Part shown: positions 15,095 through 23,539 of the stretch, piece after piece
Numbering within the stretch: position 1 is the first letter of the stretch
Layout: each line of letters starts with the position of its first letter
DNA from: Candidatus Helarchaeota archaeon
GTDB lineage: Archaea > Asgardarchaeota > Lokiarchaeia > Helarchaeales > HEL-GB-A
Length of the DNA stretch: 33,915 nucleotides
NCBI GenBank assembly: GCA_016840125.1
Contig: JAEOSY010000582.1
Location: 1 to 33,915, forward strand
Direction: 5' to 3'
Notes under the pieces: model-generated
What the model was told of the DNA's origin: nothing
The model's database searches: none
The model's input: the letters and a program-made list of their open reading frames with translations, nothing else
Made by a program: the position numbers and the translations under genes

Positions 15095-16258
15095 TTGCAG
15101 AGAAAATATACATACCTTCTCATTTTACTCATATCTGTAGTTATTGGCATAATCCACGGTGTAGTCATTACTCCGTCCCCCAATTTATTTTTCTCTTGGC
15201 TTTTAGTGGGGATTTGGATTTGTTTTACGCTTCATCTTTTTCATAAGCTGAATCTACACCGCCAATACAATTCCCCCCATAATACTTCTTTTTTTATTCT
15301 TGGACCGATTTCAATAGGCATTCTAATGGCTTTTTGGGGGTATTTCACAGAACTGCTCGATAGGAATTTATTCGAGTATTTTGGCCCATCTCCAATATAT
15401 TTAAGTCTTTGGACACTTATTTTTGCATCCCCCTATCTGGGGTATGGATTGTATTCGCTCTATTCATGCTTCAGACGGTATGATGTAGTTTATCTTGGGG
15501 AAAAGTCAGTTAGTGCCCGGGCATTTGGATTTTTCATAACAACTTTAATGATTTTTTTGGGGATTTGTAGTTTATTAATTTTTATAATAGTCACGGCCAT
15601 TGGTCCTATTCCCTTCGCGATCCGGGTTCCCACAGTTCCTGACTTCTTTCTCATATTAACCAGTGTGCTCGCAGTCTTTGTCCTAATCAGATATGGGATT
15701 TTTGGGAGACGGCCAACAGTATCAGAAATTACTGCGAGGACTCGTCGAGAAGAAATCTACCGCCCACCATCCCGTCCAAGATCAACAACCCGTACAACAT
15801 CGCGCTCCACAAGGCGTTCCGATTCTTCAAGCCCCAGGACGCGTACAAGTACTCGCACCACCACCCGATCTCAGCCTCAAACCCAACCAGCTGCTCGAAG
15901 TCCCCGCCGCACGCGATCGGCTCAACCTTCATCACCAAAAGAGGAAAAGGTAACTAAGCCAAAATTACAGAAACTGATTAAATACATCAAGCCAAAGGCG
16001 GGGCATCTTACTCGCGAAGATTTTAAGTGTATTTTTTGTTTTAACCTCCCCAGTTATCCCGCCGATAAAGGAAGGGGGATTGTGGTATGTCCAAAATGTA
16101 AACATCCCGCGCATGCAGATGAGTTCAGGGAGTGGCTCGAAAACTCAAGTTTATGCTCACGATGCGATTCGTTGCTTCCAGCACAATTTCGGCGAAACCC
16201 TCAAATCATTCCTGTAAAAACCTATCTTGCCGTTATGAAAGCCCTTGCAAAGAAATGA
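15095..16258 (+). CDS. Membrane protein with C-terminal RING-H2-like zinc domain, candidate E3 ligase
   Basis: This 387-residue protein has about five hydrophobic segments in residues 5-205, then a low-complexity Arg/Ser/Thr/Pro linker (about 210-285), then a cysteine-rich domain: C312-x2-C315, C332-x2-C335-x-H337-x2-H340, and C354-x2-C357. C335-K-H-P-A-H-A-D-E-F-R-E-W-L aligns without gaps with the RING-H2 core C-x-H-x2-H-x2-C-x3-W-L. The sixth ligand is Glu343 instead of Cys, and C332 is an extra nearby cysteine. The start is a TTG with GGTGG 9 nt before it. Position after E1, E2 and JAMM on one strand supports an E3 role at the membrane. Small soluble RING proteins are the usual E3 candidates in archaeal clusters. 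A plain zinc ribbon cannot be excluded. Confidence 0.75.
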   Translation: MQRKYTYLLILLISVVIGIIHGVVITPSPNLFFSWLLVGIWICFTLHLFHKLNLHRQYNSPHNTSFFILGPISIGILMAFWGYFTELLDRNLFEYFGPSPIYLSLWTLIFASPYLGYGLYSLYSCFRRYDVVYLGEKSVSARAFGFFITTLMIFLGICSLLIFIIVTAIGPIPFAIRVPTVPDFFLILTSVLAVFVLIRYGIFGRRPTVSEITARTRREEIYRPPSRPRSTTRTTSRSTRRSDSSSPRTRTSTRTTTRSQPQTQPAARSPRRTRSAQPSSPKEEKVTKPKLQKLIKYIKPKAGHLTREDFKCIFCFNLPSYPADKGRGIVVCPKCKHPAHADEFREWLENSSLCSRCDSLLPAQFRRNPQIIPVKTYLAVMKALAKK

Positions 16259-16292
16259 TGATTGCCTTACTGGATAGTTAAAACAAAGACTC

Positions 16293-16298
16293 TTTTTT
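16293..16298 (+). terminator. T-tract after the ubiquitin-type cluster
   Basis: A T6 run about 35 nt after the stop of the membrane RING-like gene lies in a 100-bp gap between convergent genes. It is a weak but plausible archaeal terminator. Confidence 0.4.
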
Positions 16299-16358
16299 CT
16301 AATTTTGCATCTCTTATCTTCGGATTTTAGTTCCTTAACCTAAATAAAAAAAAGAAAT

Positions 16359-17498
16359 TTAGAATTTTTCATCTTTCCAGATCATTTTCACAAAGTAATC
16401 GCGTTCAAGCACGAAAGCTAGCAGTCCAAGACCTCCTATCAGAATAATGTTACCAAAGCTTAGCAGATTCGCAGGAAGAAATACAAGTATAAACAGTATA
16501 GCGGCAATTACGGCGGCAGCAAATAAAGCGTTGATTGGATGTTTCTTTTTCGTCTGATAATTACGTGGGAACCCAATACCATATGAAAATACAAATCCCA
16601 AAAGAAATAAAGCAAAAGGTAATATTGCAAGAAACAACGGCATTTCCAGAAGCGGTGTTATCCCTGATTTGTCCTCGGGGTTTAAAGCATAATCTTGAAC
16701 GATTTCGGTATAGTAGGGATCGGTCATTTGATCAAACCATGAAGTGATGAGAGATTGCATGAAAAAAACCGCAGTTTGATTGAAGATAACATAAGGATCG
16801 CCAATGGATTCCCACCAATTCAGATAGATGACAGTGTATGTACGCCCTCGAAGGCTCCCATTGAGATCTTCGCCATAAATTTTTACATATGTCCACCAAT
16901 GAGAGTCAGATTCTGCCACATAGGCCTCATACCCGAGCCGAACCAGCAAGGATACAGTAACCACAGCAATCCCATCGCAATCATCCATTCGGTTAGCCAA
17001 AACCTCTTCAGGCGTGGGAATATGATCAAACACCCCGGGATATTGAAAGAAATCATAAACATAATCAATCCAATCATTGGGATTGTAGCCCGGGTTATAA
17101 ATAAAATCTTGAACGTCTGAAAGTTCATTCATTTGTCCCTGAAGAGTCGACCGATTATAGGGTCCGTTGTACGATGCGGAAGCAACGAAAGATGCGTTCA
17201 AATCAATTATACATTGAGCATTCGGTGTAATGAGCGAGCCTCTGTTGAGATGACGAGAGATTTGTTGCGGCCAGTAGAGAGGATTGACGCATACAAATAC
17301 AAAATATAGAAATAATACAAGGCCAAGTTTCGTTAAACTAATGTACTTTCTTTTTTTTCGGTAAGTAGCTAATAAGAAAACACCAGCAACAGTTAGTAAC
17401 CAGACAATATGAATTACGTAGTAAATTGCCATAATAAAAATGGAAAATGCGAGCAATGGTAAGCCGACAATTAGAAAGACTTTTTTAGATTTTCTCAT
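16359..17498 (-). CDS. Membrane-anchored transglutaminase-like cysteine protein
   Basis: This 379-residue protein has two or three N-terminal helices (residues 7-45 and 56-72), an outward or lumenal domain, and two C-terminal helices (about 287-312 and 325-365). The middle domain matches the transglutaminase-like core. It has C174 in MDDCDGIAVVTVSLLVRLG, then H200 in DSHWWTYVKIY, then a strand ending in an acidic segment (LNWWESIGDP), giving a Cys-His-Asp-like order. Prokaryotic relatives act as proteases, amidases or crosslinking enzymes. The substrate is unknown here. It starts at ATG 17498 and converges on the ubiquitin-type cluster, with no sign of a shared promoter. Confidence 0.7.
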   Translation of the reverse strand: MRKSKKVFLIVGLPLLAFSIFIMAIYYVIHIVWLLTVAGVFLLATYRKKRKYISLTKLGLVLFLYFVFVCVNPLYWPQQISRHLNRGSLITPNAQCIIDLNASFVASASYNGPYNRSTLQGQMNELSDVQDFIYNPGYNPNDWIDYVYDFFQYPGVFDHIPTPEEVLANRMDDCDGIAVVTVSLLVRLGYEAYVAESDSHWWTYVKIYGEDLNGSLRGRTYTVIYLNWWESIGDPYVIFNQTAVFFMQSLITSWFDQMTDPYYTEIVQDYALNPEDKSGITPLLEMPLFLAILPFALFLLGFVFSYGIGFPRNYQTKKKHPINALFAAAVIAAILFILVFLPANLLSFGNIILIGGLGLLAFVLERDYFVKMIWKDEKF

Positions 17499-17552
17499 AA
17501 CTATTTATTACGAATATTTTCCTTAATAAAGTATTGATAAAAAAGGATAATA

Positions 17553-18845
17553 TTAAAGACGGGTTTTAGGGGGACCTTGTGCTTTCTTGAAGAATTCATT
17601 ATATGAATCCATTATTCGAACATACGTCTTAGAATCGATGATTTTGCTCTCGCGGAGTGTATGCACCCCATCATTAAATAGTTGTTGAGTATTGGGTTTG
17701 AAAAGAAGGTTGTGTTCGTCAATTTCAGAGATACCAGGCGGCACTTTTTTGGAATATTTATGTTCAAGTTGGTTTTTTAGTGATTGAAGTCCCTTTGGGC
17801 GAGTTAACTCCTTTTTCTTGGTGAAATTCAGTATTAGGGGAGGGAAATATGTGATGCGATTCTTTTTTTCTTGAAAAACGGTAAGATATATAGGCATAAG
17901 GACTGAAACGGCTTCGCCCTGCCTTGCTTCTGAGAAGGGAGCACCAAGCTCTAGGATGCGTTTTTTTGTTTTAAAGACGGTATTAACAAGGTTAATATAA
18001 CCATATTGGATTTTTTCATTTATATGCTTTATTTCGTCCCATTCGGACTTCACTTTTTTATTGAATCGATCCTTAGCCTCCCGGAAACTCTCGAGTTCTG
18101 TTAAAAAGTTGCTTGTTATCCGCTCTTGAGTTTTATAGGTACCCCCATCTTGGAGATTATTAATATTATGTTTCAAATCCCCAACCTTATCAATATATTT
18201 TCGTGTATTATTATCGAATTCCTGGAATAATTCCAATAATTGGGTGTTGATGAGTATGGGTACTTGATAAAGATCATGTAAGATTTTCCGTACATCGACA
18301 TGAAACGCTGAAATAATGGGATTTATCATCAATTCAGCCGATTCTTGGCTTAACCGCTGAGACATAACCATCAGATCGTAAACATTGCGCCGGTCTAAGT
18401 GATCAAATAATAGTCGTATCTCACCAGCTACAGTCGGGTCCAGATACCCATTTAATTCAATCTTTGCTTCTTTTTGAATGGCGTTGATTCGAGATTCATA
18501 ATGGCGAAGCTTTGCACGGAAATCTTCAAGTGAAGCAGCTGATAAATCGCGGTCAGGATCGAGTTCAACCGCCTTATCGAAGCGCCGCATCCTAAAATGA
18601 TCTGAGTTCAACATGAGGGCTTCAACCATTATTCCGTTTTGACCATCAATCGAGATAATCCAGAGGGGTAGATAGGTTTTATAAATACCTATAAACTGTT
18701 CTTTCTTTTTCTTTTCATATTCAGCACCCATTAAAACGGCAGCCATTTCGATGGCTTCAAAATCCGACTGGGAGAAAGGATGCTCGCCCCCGATAAATGG
18801 TAATATCAATCTTGTAGCCAATTTTCCAACATCCCATAAATTCAC
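17553..18845 (-). CDS. Unknown helical protein of 430 residues
   Basis: I recognise no family. The N-terminal 90 residues look globular (LWIISIDGQNGIMVEALML). Residues 100-310 are mostly helical and charged with coiled-coil character (for example FLTELESFREAKDRFNKKVK). A shorter mixed region (about 310-360) includes MPIYLTVFQEK and ITYFPPLILNF, and the C-terminus is helical again. There are no membrane segments or signal peptide. The start is GTG 18845, and no Shine-Dalgarno site precedes it. It diverges from the MFS gene across 97 bp and lies 54 nt upstream of the transglutaminase-like gene on the same strand, so the two may be cotranscribed. Confidence 0.65.
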   Translation of the reverse strand: MNLWDVGKLATRLILPFIGGEHPFSQSDFEAIEMAAVLMGAEYEKKKKEQFIGIYKTYLPLWIISIDGQNGIMVEALMLNSDHFRMRRFDKAVELDPDRDLSAASLEDFRAKLRHYESRINAIQKEAKIELNGYLDPTVAGEIRLLFDHLDRRNVYDLMVMSQRLSQESAELMINPIISAFHVDVRKILHDLYQVPILINTQLLELFQEFDNNTRKYIDKVGDLKHNINNLQDGGTYKTQERITSNFLTELESFREAKDRFNKKVKSEWDEIKHINEKIQYGYINLVNTVFKTKKRILELGAPFSEARQGEAVSVLMPIYLTVFQEKKNRITYFPPLILNFTKKKELTRPKGLQSLKNQLEHKYSKKVPPGISEIDEHNLLFKPNTQQLFNDGVHTLRESKIIDSKTYVRIMDSYNEFFKKAQGPPKTRL

Positions 18846-18876
18846 TTATTTACTATTAACAGAATTTCTCTATACA

Positions 18877-18883
18877 TTTAAAT
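18877..18883 (-). promoter_or_regulatory. TATA-like box for a nearly leaderless transcript
   Basis: The symmetric sequence TTTAAAT is centred about 35 nt upstream of the GTG start at 18845. With the usual archaeal TATA-to-start distance of about 25-27 nt, transcription would begin within about 10 nt of the GTG, which would explain the missing Shine-Dalgarno site. Confidence 0.4.
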
Positions 18884-18942
18884 TTATCAAATTCACTTCA
18901 ATTATCGAAACGTTAAAAGCGCTTTTTCTTTAGTGTTATTCG

Positions 18943-20184
18943 ATGGTCTCAAATTTAATAGAGCCTCCAGTTGGAGAAAGAAGACCTGCTGCAGTAAAAA
19001 ATTTGAACATTCTCTCTTTTGCGGCGTTTGTCCGTATGCTAGGAGTGAGTATTATAAATTTTATTTTAGTAACCTATGCAATTAGCCTGGGAGCGGATGC
19101 TTTTTTAGGTGGCGTTGCAGTTGGGGCTTTTTCTTTAACACAAGTCATTTTTCAGATCCCAGTCGCTAAATTGAGTGATAGGATTGGGCGAAAGAAAACT
19201 CTAATGATTGGAATCGGAGTATTCGCGATAGGTACGTTGCTTTGTGGATTTGCCCAAAACATAACTCAGTTGATTATTTTTCGACTCATTCAGGGAAGTG
19301 GGGCGTTTATTAGCGTGATTCAAGCTTTTATCGGAGACATGTTTCCATCGAAGGAGCGAGGTACAGCGATGAGTGTCTATCAATCAGGTATTACTTTAGG
19401 ATATGCAGTAGGATTGCCTTTAGGGGGTTTTCTAGCTTCATTATTTCTGAATTTTCCATTTTTTGTACACTTTGGTTTGATACTCGTAAGCTTAGCTGTA
19501 ATTTATTTGTTTGTTGAAGAACCACAGATACAGAAATCTAGGTTTAAAAAAGAAGAGAAAAAAATTAATTACAAAAAGGAGATCTTTAGTAACAAGCTAT
19601 TTCTGCTGACAACATTAATTGATTGTCTCTCTGTATTTGTATTTTCAAGTTTATTAGCTTTTATTGCCAAGTTTGCTCTTTCAATTGGAATTGATACTTT
19701 AACTTTTAGTATACTCATGATTCCTCTGGTATTGATGATGACTCTTGGGTTCTTCTTAGGGGGGCGATACAGTGATCGGGTGGGACGAAGTAATACTATT
19801 CTCATTGGATTGGTAATTGCCTGTCCATTACTTATACTTCAAGCTATTGTTAGTGCACCAATAGAACTCATTATAGTTACAGCAATGGTTGTTTTTGGAA
19901 TTGGACTCGCTTGGCCAACCATCCCGGCATTAATAATGGAATCAATCTCTGAGTCATGTCGTGCAACTGGAACTTCAATCTATAATTCCTTTCGATATTT
20001 TTCAAATGCATTGGGTCCAATAGTAATGGGATATATAATTGGGATTTATAGCCCAGGCCCAGAAGATCTTGGGCCGGGTATTAGGATCTCTTACTATATA
20101 TCGGGGATCATATATCTGGTAGCGTGTGTACTTGTGTTCTTCTTTTTACATAAATTTGAGAGAAATAGAGAAATGGTTTGCTAA
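18943..20184 (+). CDS. Major facilitator superfamily transporter
   Basis: This 413-residue protein has about 12 hydrophobic segments. MFS motif A appears after helix 2 as LSDRIGRKK (77-85), with its second-half counterpart GGRYSDRVGRSN after helix 8. Helix 4-5 carries RLIQGSGAF and YQSGITLGYAVGLPLGG, similar to the antiporter (drug/H+) subgroup. A polar loop with FKKEEKKINYKKE separates the two halves. Substrate cannot be read from the sequence; drug, sugar or organic-acid efflux are all possible. ATG 18943 lacks a strong ribosome binding site. Its 3' end converges on the DUF99 gene with a 20-nt gap. Confidence 0.85.
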   Translation: MVSNLIEPPVGERRPAAVKNLNILSFAAFVRMLGVSIINFILVTYAISLGADAFLGGVAVGAFSLTQVIFQIPVAKLSDRIGRKKTLMIGIGVFAIGTLLCGFAQNITQLIIFRLIQGSGAFISVIQAFIGDMFPSKERGTAMSVYQSGITLGYAVGLPLGGFLASLFLNFPFFVHFGLILVSLAVIYLFVEEPQIQKSRFKKEEKKINYKKEIFSNKLFLLTTLIDCLSVFVFSSLLAFIAKFALSIGIDTLTFSILMIPLVLMMTLGFFLGGRYSDRVGRSNTILIGLVIACPLLILQAIVSAPIELIIVTAMVVFGIGLAWPTIPALIMESISESCRATGTSIYNSFRYFSNALGPIVMGYIIGIYSPGPEDLGPGIRISYYISGIIYLVACVLVFFFLHKFERNREMVC

Positions 20185-20204
20185 GGTGTCTATTGAAATT
20201 TTAG

Positions 20205-20795
20205 TCATTTTTTTAAAAAGCTACGTCCGATTAAATGAGCAACGCGAACTGGCTCGGGTATATGGCTAACACCCGCACTTATTTTCAAGATTTTCTGTGC
20301 ATCTTTTAATTCAAGACCTTTTATTTGGAAAAAAACTGGATTTTTTACGTTTTTTTTAGTTTTATATTCATAAAAAGGACCTGCGTTCTGGATTATATCC
20401 CAGCGTTTCTTCCACTCACTCGTATGTTCTAAGGCGACCTTTATCGATTGGAGATCTGGTTTTTTTTCGACAACAATTATAACTGGTAATTTAGTCTCCT
20501 CAAAAAGTCGGTTAATATCAACTATGTTAAAGCCACCGAAGGTGATGCCTGCAAGCATAATCACACGCAATTGCCCAAGATGGGGTGATACTGTGATCAT
20601 TTCGCTGATCTGTTGAGTAGCATCCAATCCATCAATTTTAATCGTTGTTTGTAATACGCCCTCAATCCAAAGACGTCCTCGAAAGACCACTCCGAAAATG
20701 CGGGCCGTTCCTTCTGATCTGGGAACGAATGGAGCATCATCAATCCCAATGATACGAATTTCCTTTTTAATCTCCCGAAATTTAATGTTATCCAT
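20205..20795 (-). CDS. DUF99 family protein
   Basis: This 196-residue protein matches the archaeal DUF99 family in length and motifs: IRIIGIDDAPF near the N-terminus, GVVFRGRLWIEGVLQTTI, LRVIMLAGITFGGFNIVDI, and the C-terminal PEPVRVAHLIGRSF. The family has been compared with endonuclease V-like RNase H folds; no biochemical role is established that I know of. It starts at ATG 20795 and diverges from the 242-residue unknown protein. Distribution across archaea suggests a core nucleic-acid-related role, which is inference only. Confidence 0.85.
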   Translation of the reverse strand: MDNIKFREIKKEIRIIGIDDAPFVPRSEGTARIFGVVFRGRLWIEGVLQTTIKIDGLDATQQISEMITVSPHLGQLRVIMLAGITFGGFNIVDINRLFEETKLPVIIVVEKKPDLQSIKVALEHTSEWKKRWDIIQNAGPFYEYKTKKNVKNPVFFQIKGLELKDAQKILKISAGVSHIPEPVRVAHLIGRSFLKK

Positions 20796-20895
20796 CCTTT
20801 AACCTTCATATTTTCTATGGTGTATTTATAAGTCAAAATCTATTTTAGAATGAGAGATTAAATATTATTTAATTTATATCATTGTGGAGTCAATC

Positions 20896-21624
20896 ATGAC
20901 GGAGATTCAACAGCGCCATTTGAAAGAGCTCGTGCAAGTGATCAGCGATATTTTAGGAGGGCAAACAAACGTCCTCCAACGAGTGGAACGGGGGCTTACT
21001 GAACAGTATAAAACCTATGCTCAAGTTGTGAGTAAAGTATCGCTCTTGGATAAGAAGATTCAGGGAGGTTTCACCGTTCTAGAAGGTAACCGGCTCGCCT
21101 CCTTGGATAAAAATGTTAGTGAAAAGCTTTCTAGTCTGGATTATAGTTATCTGGTGAAGTTGAAGCAAGATTTAGACAAGGTCCATTCAAAATTGCAGCG
21201 CCAACTAAATCTCCAGCTGTTAAAACTATTTATTAAGCAATCCAAGGAGCCTAGGAAGCGGGCTCGGGGTGTAGCTCCCGCCAAGAGTCAGCCAAGCGTA
21301 GCATTACCTTCAAGGAGACCAAGCGTAGCGAGAGCTCCTGCTTACACCGCCACTGTCCCCCAACCACAGCAACCTGTTTCTCAAGAAGCGGCTGCGGATG
21401 TAGAAGGAGATGACTGGTCGGAGAGCGAACTTGAGGGAGCGCAGATTTTCGATAATATTATCACGGGATGGAAACGGCGCGACTGGGAGAGTCAAGCAAA
21501 AGGGACGAAAGAAATGTTTATGCGAGCATGGAAAAAACTTTCGAACACCGACCGGCAAAAAATTAGGAATGGAACATGGAGTAAAAAAGTTATTAAGAAA
21601 ATGAAGTTACTAAGTCGGGAATAA
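20896..21624 (+). CDS. Unknown coiled-coil protein with proline-rich middle and basic C-terminal domain
   Basis: This 242-residue protein begins at ATG 20896, preferred over GTG 20884 because GGAG lies 6 nt before the ATG. Residues 1-120 are helical with heptad character (VERGLTEQYKTYAQVVSKVSLLDKK). About 120-175 is Ala/Pro/Ser/Arg-rich and probably disordered, followed by an acidic patch (EGDDWSESELEGA). About 190-242 is a compact basic helical segment with several tryptophans (WKRRDWESQ, WKKLSNTDRQKIRNGTWSKK). I recognise no family. The shape suggests an adaptor or scaffold. It ends 48 nt before the next small gene. Confidence 0.6.
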   Translation: MTEIQQRHLKELVQVISDILGGQTNVLQRVERGLTEQYKTYAQVVSKVSLLDKKIQGGFTVLEGNRLASLDKNVSEKLSSLDYSYLVKLKQDLDKVHSKLQRQLNLQLLKLFIKQSKEPRKRARGVAPAKSQPSVALPSRRPSVARAPAYTATVPQPQQPVSQEAAADVEGDDWSESELEGAQIFDNIITGWKRRDWESQAKGTKEMFMRAWKKLSNTDRQKIRNGTWSKKVIKKMKLLSRE

Positions 21625-21672
21625 TAAAAAATCGCAGCAATTATTTTTGAAAACAATCTAAGGGTCTTATCC

Positions 21673-21906
21673 GTGGCTGAAGAAGAACAATACGAACTGA
21701 GAATACCACCGGGCGTTCCTAATCTAGAAGAAATATTATCAGAAGTGATTAAAAAGTTTAATTTGAAACTGATCTCCCCAAAAGACCTTAACGAGCGGTA
21801 CTATATGGCGCTTCGTGGAAATTTGGAGGATGTTCAAGCTGCAAAAGTCTTTTTCCGAGAACAATTAGAAGAGTATGTCAGTAAATTGGAAGAACGCACA
21901 AAATAA
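21673..21906 (+). CDS. Small unknown protein upstream of the mcr operon
   Basis: This 77-residue protein starts at GTG 21673, with AAGGG about 8 nt upstream. The predicted pattern is strand-helix-strand-helix (YELRIPP, LEEILSEVIKKFN, YYMALRGN, DVQAAKVFFREQLEEYVSKLEE), like a small ferredoxin-like or RNA-binding fold. No cysteines are present, so it is not an iron-sulphur protein. It is separated from mcrB by 227 bp, which argues for its own transcript, though it lies on the same strand. Its relation to coenzyme M reductase is unproven, and it does not resemble McrC or McrD. Confidence 0.5.
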   Translation: MAEEEQYELRIPPGVPNLEEILSEVIKKFNLKLISPKDLNERYYMALRGNLEDVQAAKVFFREQLEEYVSKLEERTK

Positions 21907-22133
21907 TCTTTATTTTTTAAGGTAAATTAAAAAATTTAGAAGAATTTACGGTTTAATTTTGAAATAGATTTTCCCAGAAAACCAGTCATCACATCGGATG
22001 TTGGAATGAACGTTAGTTATTCTAGTTCTTCGTAAAGGATTATTCGTTTTTAATTATAACAGATCATTAAAATAGTTAAATTAAATTAAGTAATCCTAAA
22101 GATTCTGTCGGTACATTCCAAAGGGTGAAGTAC
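21907..22133 (+). promoter_or_regulatory. Leader and probable promoter region of the mcr operon
   Basis: This AT-rich stretch of 227 bp holds no gene. A TATA-like TAATTATAAC (22051-22060) could start a transcript near 22085, leaving a leader of about 50 nt. AAGGGTG (22121-22127) sits 6 nt before GTG 22134 and is a good Shine-Dalgarno match. A T-rich stretch just after 21906 may end the previous transcript. Confidence 0.45.
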
Positions 22134-23519
22134 GTGAAATTTGAAGATAAGATTGACGTTTATAATGATCTCGGCAAGTGTTTAGCTGAAGATTTACCAA
22201 TTGAAACCTTAAGTCCATTAAATAATCCGTATATAATTCGGGTTTTGGATTTTTTTAAGAGCACCGCCTTTGTTAATCTTCGAAAAATCGAAAATATGTT
22301 ACGCCAAGGGACTTTTGGTTATACATCAGCATCCCGACAGGATGAAATGAACATGCCTTGGCATGGTAGAGATTGGGACGTCTTGGAAAATGCTTCAGCT
22401 ATTGCAGAGCGATTAGATAAAATAATTCGAGTCACGGGGAATGGAAAAAAGGATAATTCGTATGTGCAAGTTCTACCAGGAAACGATCTTTTAATGGTAA
22501 AGATGCCTAAAAGACGTATGTTAGCCGCTTCAAGTCGCGATCCACCTTATAGTATTACCGTTGTGGCTCTCGGACAAGTTCTTTCCGAATTATTTGATGT
22601 CACACCGAATTCAGATCCCGATGGAGTGAACATCATTAAGAATGTCCTAGCAGGGCGTTATCCTCAAACGATGGCATTTCAACCAGGAAACCCAATTTTC
22701 AGCCTGCTTCGTCCAACCACCACGCAGGAAGGTTTGGGTACGGGCTTTAAGACGGTTTTAATAAACCATTTGGTTGCGTTGGCGGAAAAGAGAACATATG
22801 ATGCAGTGGTATTAACTTCAATTTTGGAGCAAGCCTCCCAATTTGAAATTGGAAATGCGTTGGGCTGGTTTGAAAGATACAATTTATTGGCCTTCGCATA
22901 CCAGGGACTTAATGGTGATCGTCTAGTAATGGATTTGATTCAAGACAATAAGGAAGGAACGGTTGGAGATGTCGTTTCCAGCTTAATCAAAACTGGATTA
23001 GAAGATCAAGTTATAAAGCAGGGTAGGGGTTTTCCTGCAAAGTTGTTTTCGGGATATCGGATGTTCACTACAAAGGATTACCCATTATGGAATGCTTATA
23101 CGTGTGCAGGCTTATTAGCTGCCACGATAGTAAATGTAGGTGCCAGCCGAGCTGCTCAGTCGGTAGCGTCAGTTTTTTCAGGATTTAGTGATTTGTGTAT
23201 GTTTGAGTCAGGCGGACTACCAGATCCTGATTGCGGACGTGTCATGGGAGTTGGCTTAGGATTAAGTAAATATTCCCATGATGAAGGTGGAGCAGGTGGC
23301 ATCGGGTTATTTTCATTAGATAATAATTTAATTCGACATGGTTCTGGATTTATTTCCCCGTGTCTTGCGGCAGCGATGTGTTTAGACAGTGGTACGCAGC
23401 TGTTTAGACCAGAAACAACTTCGGCCACCTTTTTCCGATTACGGGAAGTGGTAGATTTGTTTAAAGATCCTATGAATAAAATCGTCTCTGCAGCAGAGGA
23501 GGTAAAATCAAATATTTAA
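22134..23519 (+). CDS. mcrB: Methyl/alkyl-coenzyme M reductase beta subunit
   Basis: This 461-residue protein is a full-length McrB. It begins with the family's typical KFEDKIDVYND and has LSPLNNPYI, then the C-terminal core ESGGLPDPDCGRVMGVG, GLSKYSHDEGGAGGIG, RHGSGFISPCLAAAMCLDSGTQLF and RPETTS. GTG 22134 was chosen over GTG 22125 because AAGGGTG precedes it and the resulting start matches other McrB proteins. In hand alignment with my memory of the Methanothermobacter enzyme, the coenzyme-B pocket residues F361, F362, S365 and Y367 fall on K379, Y380, D383 and G385. Loss of the catalytic tyrosine is unusual. The subunit joins McrA and McrG in an alpha2-beta2-gamma2 complex binding F430. 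It heads a five-gene operon. Confidence 0.92.
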   Translation: MKFEDKIDVYNDLGKCLAEDLPIETLSPLNNPYIIRVLDFFKSTAFVNLRKIENMLRQGTFGYTSASRQDEMNMPWHGRDWDVLENASAIAERLDKIIRVTGNGKKDNSYVQVLPGNDLLMVKMPKRRMLAASSRDPPYSITVVALGQVLSELFDVTPNSDPDGVNIIKNVLAGRYPQTMAFQPGNPIFSLLRPTTTQEGLGTGFKTVLINHLVALAEKRTYDAVVLTSILEQASQFEIGNALGWFERYNLLAFAYQGLNGDRLVMDLIQDNKEGTVGDVVSSLIKTGLEDQVIKQGRGFPAKLFSGYRMFTTKDYPLWNAYTCAGLLAATIVNVGASRAAQSVASVFSGFSDLCMFESGGLPDPDCGRVMGVGLGLSKYSHDEGGAGGIGLFSLDNNLIRHGSGFISPCLAAAMCLDSGTQLFRPETTSATFFRLREVVDLFKDPMNKIVSAAEEVKSNI

Positions 23520-23539
23520 AAGGAATAGGTTGTGAAATT

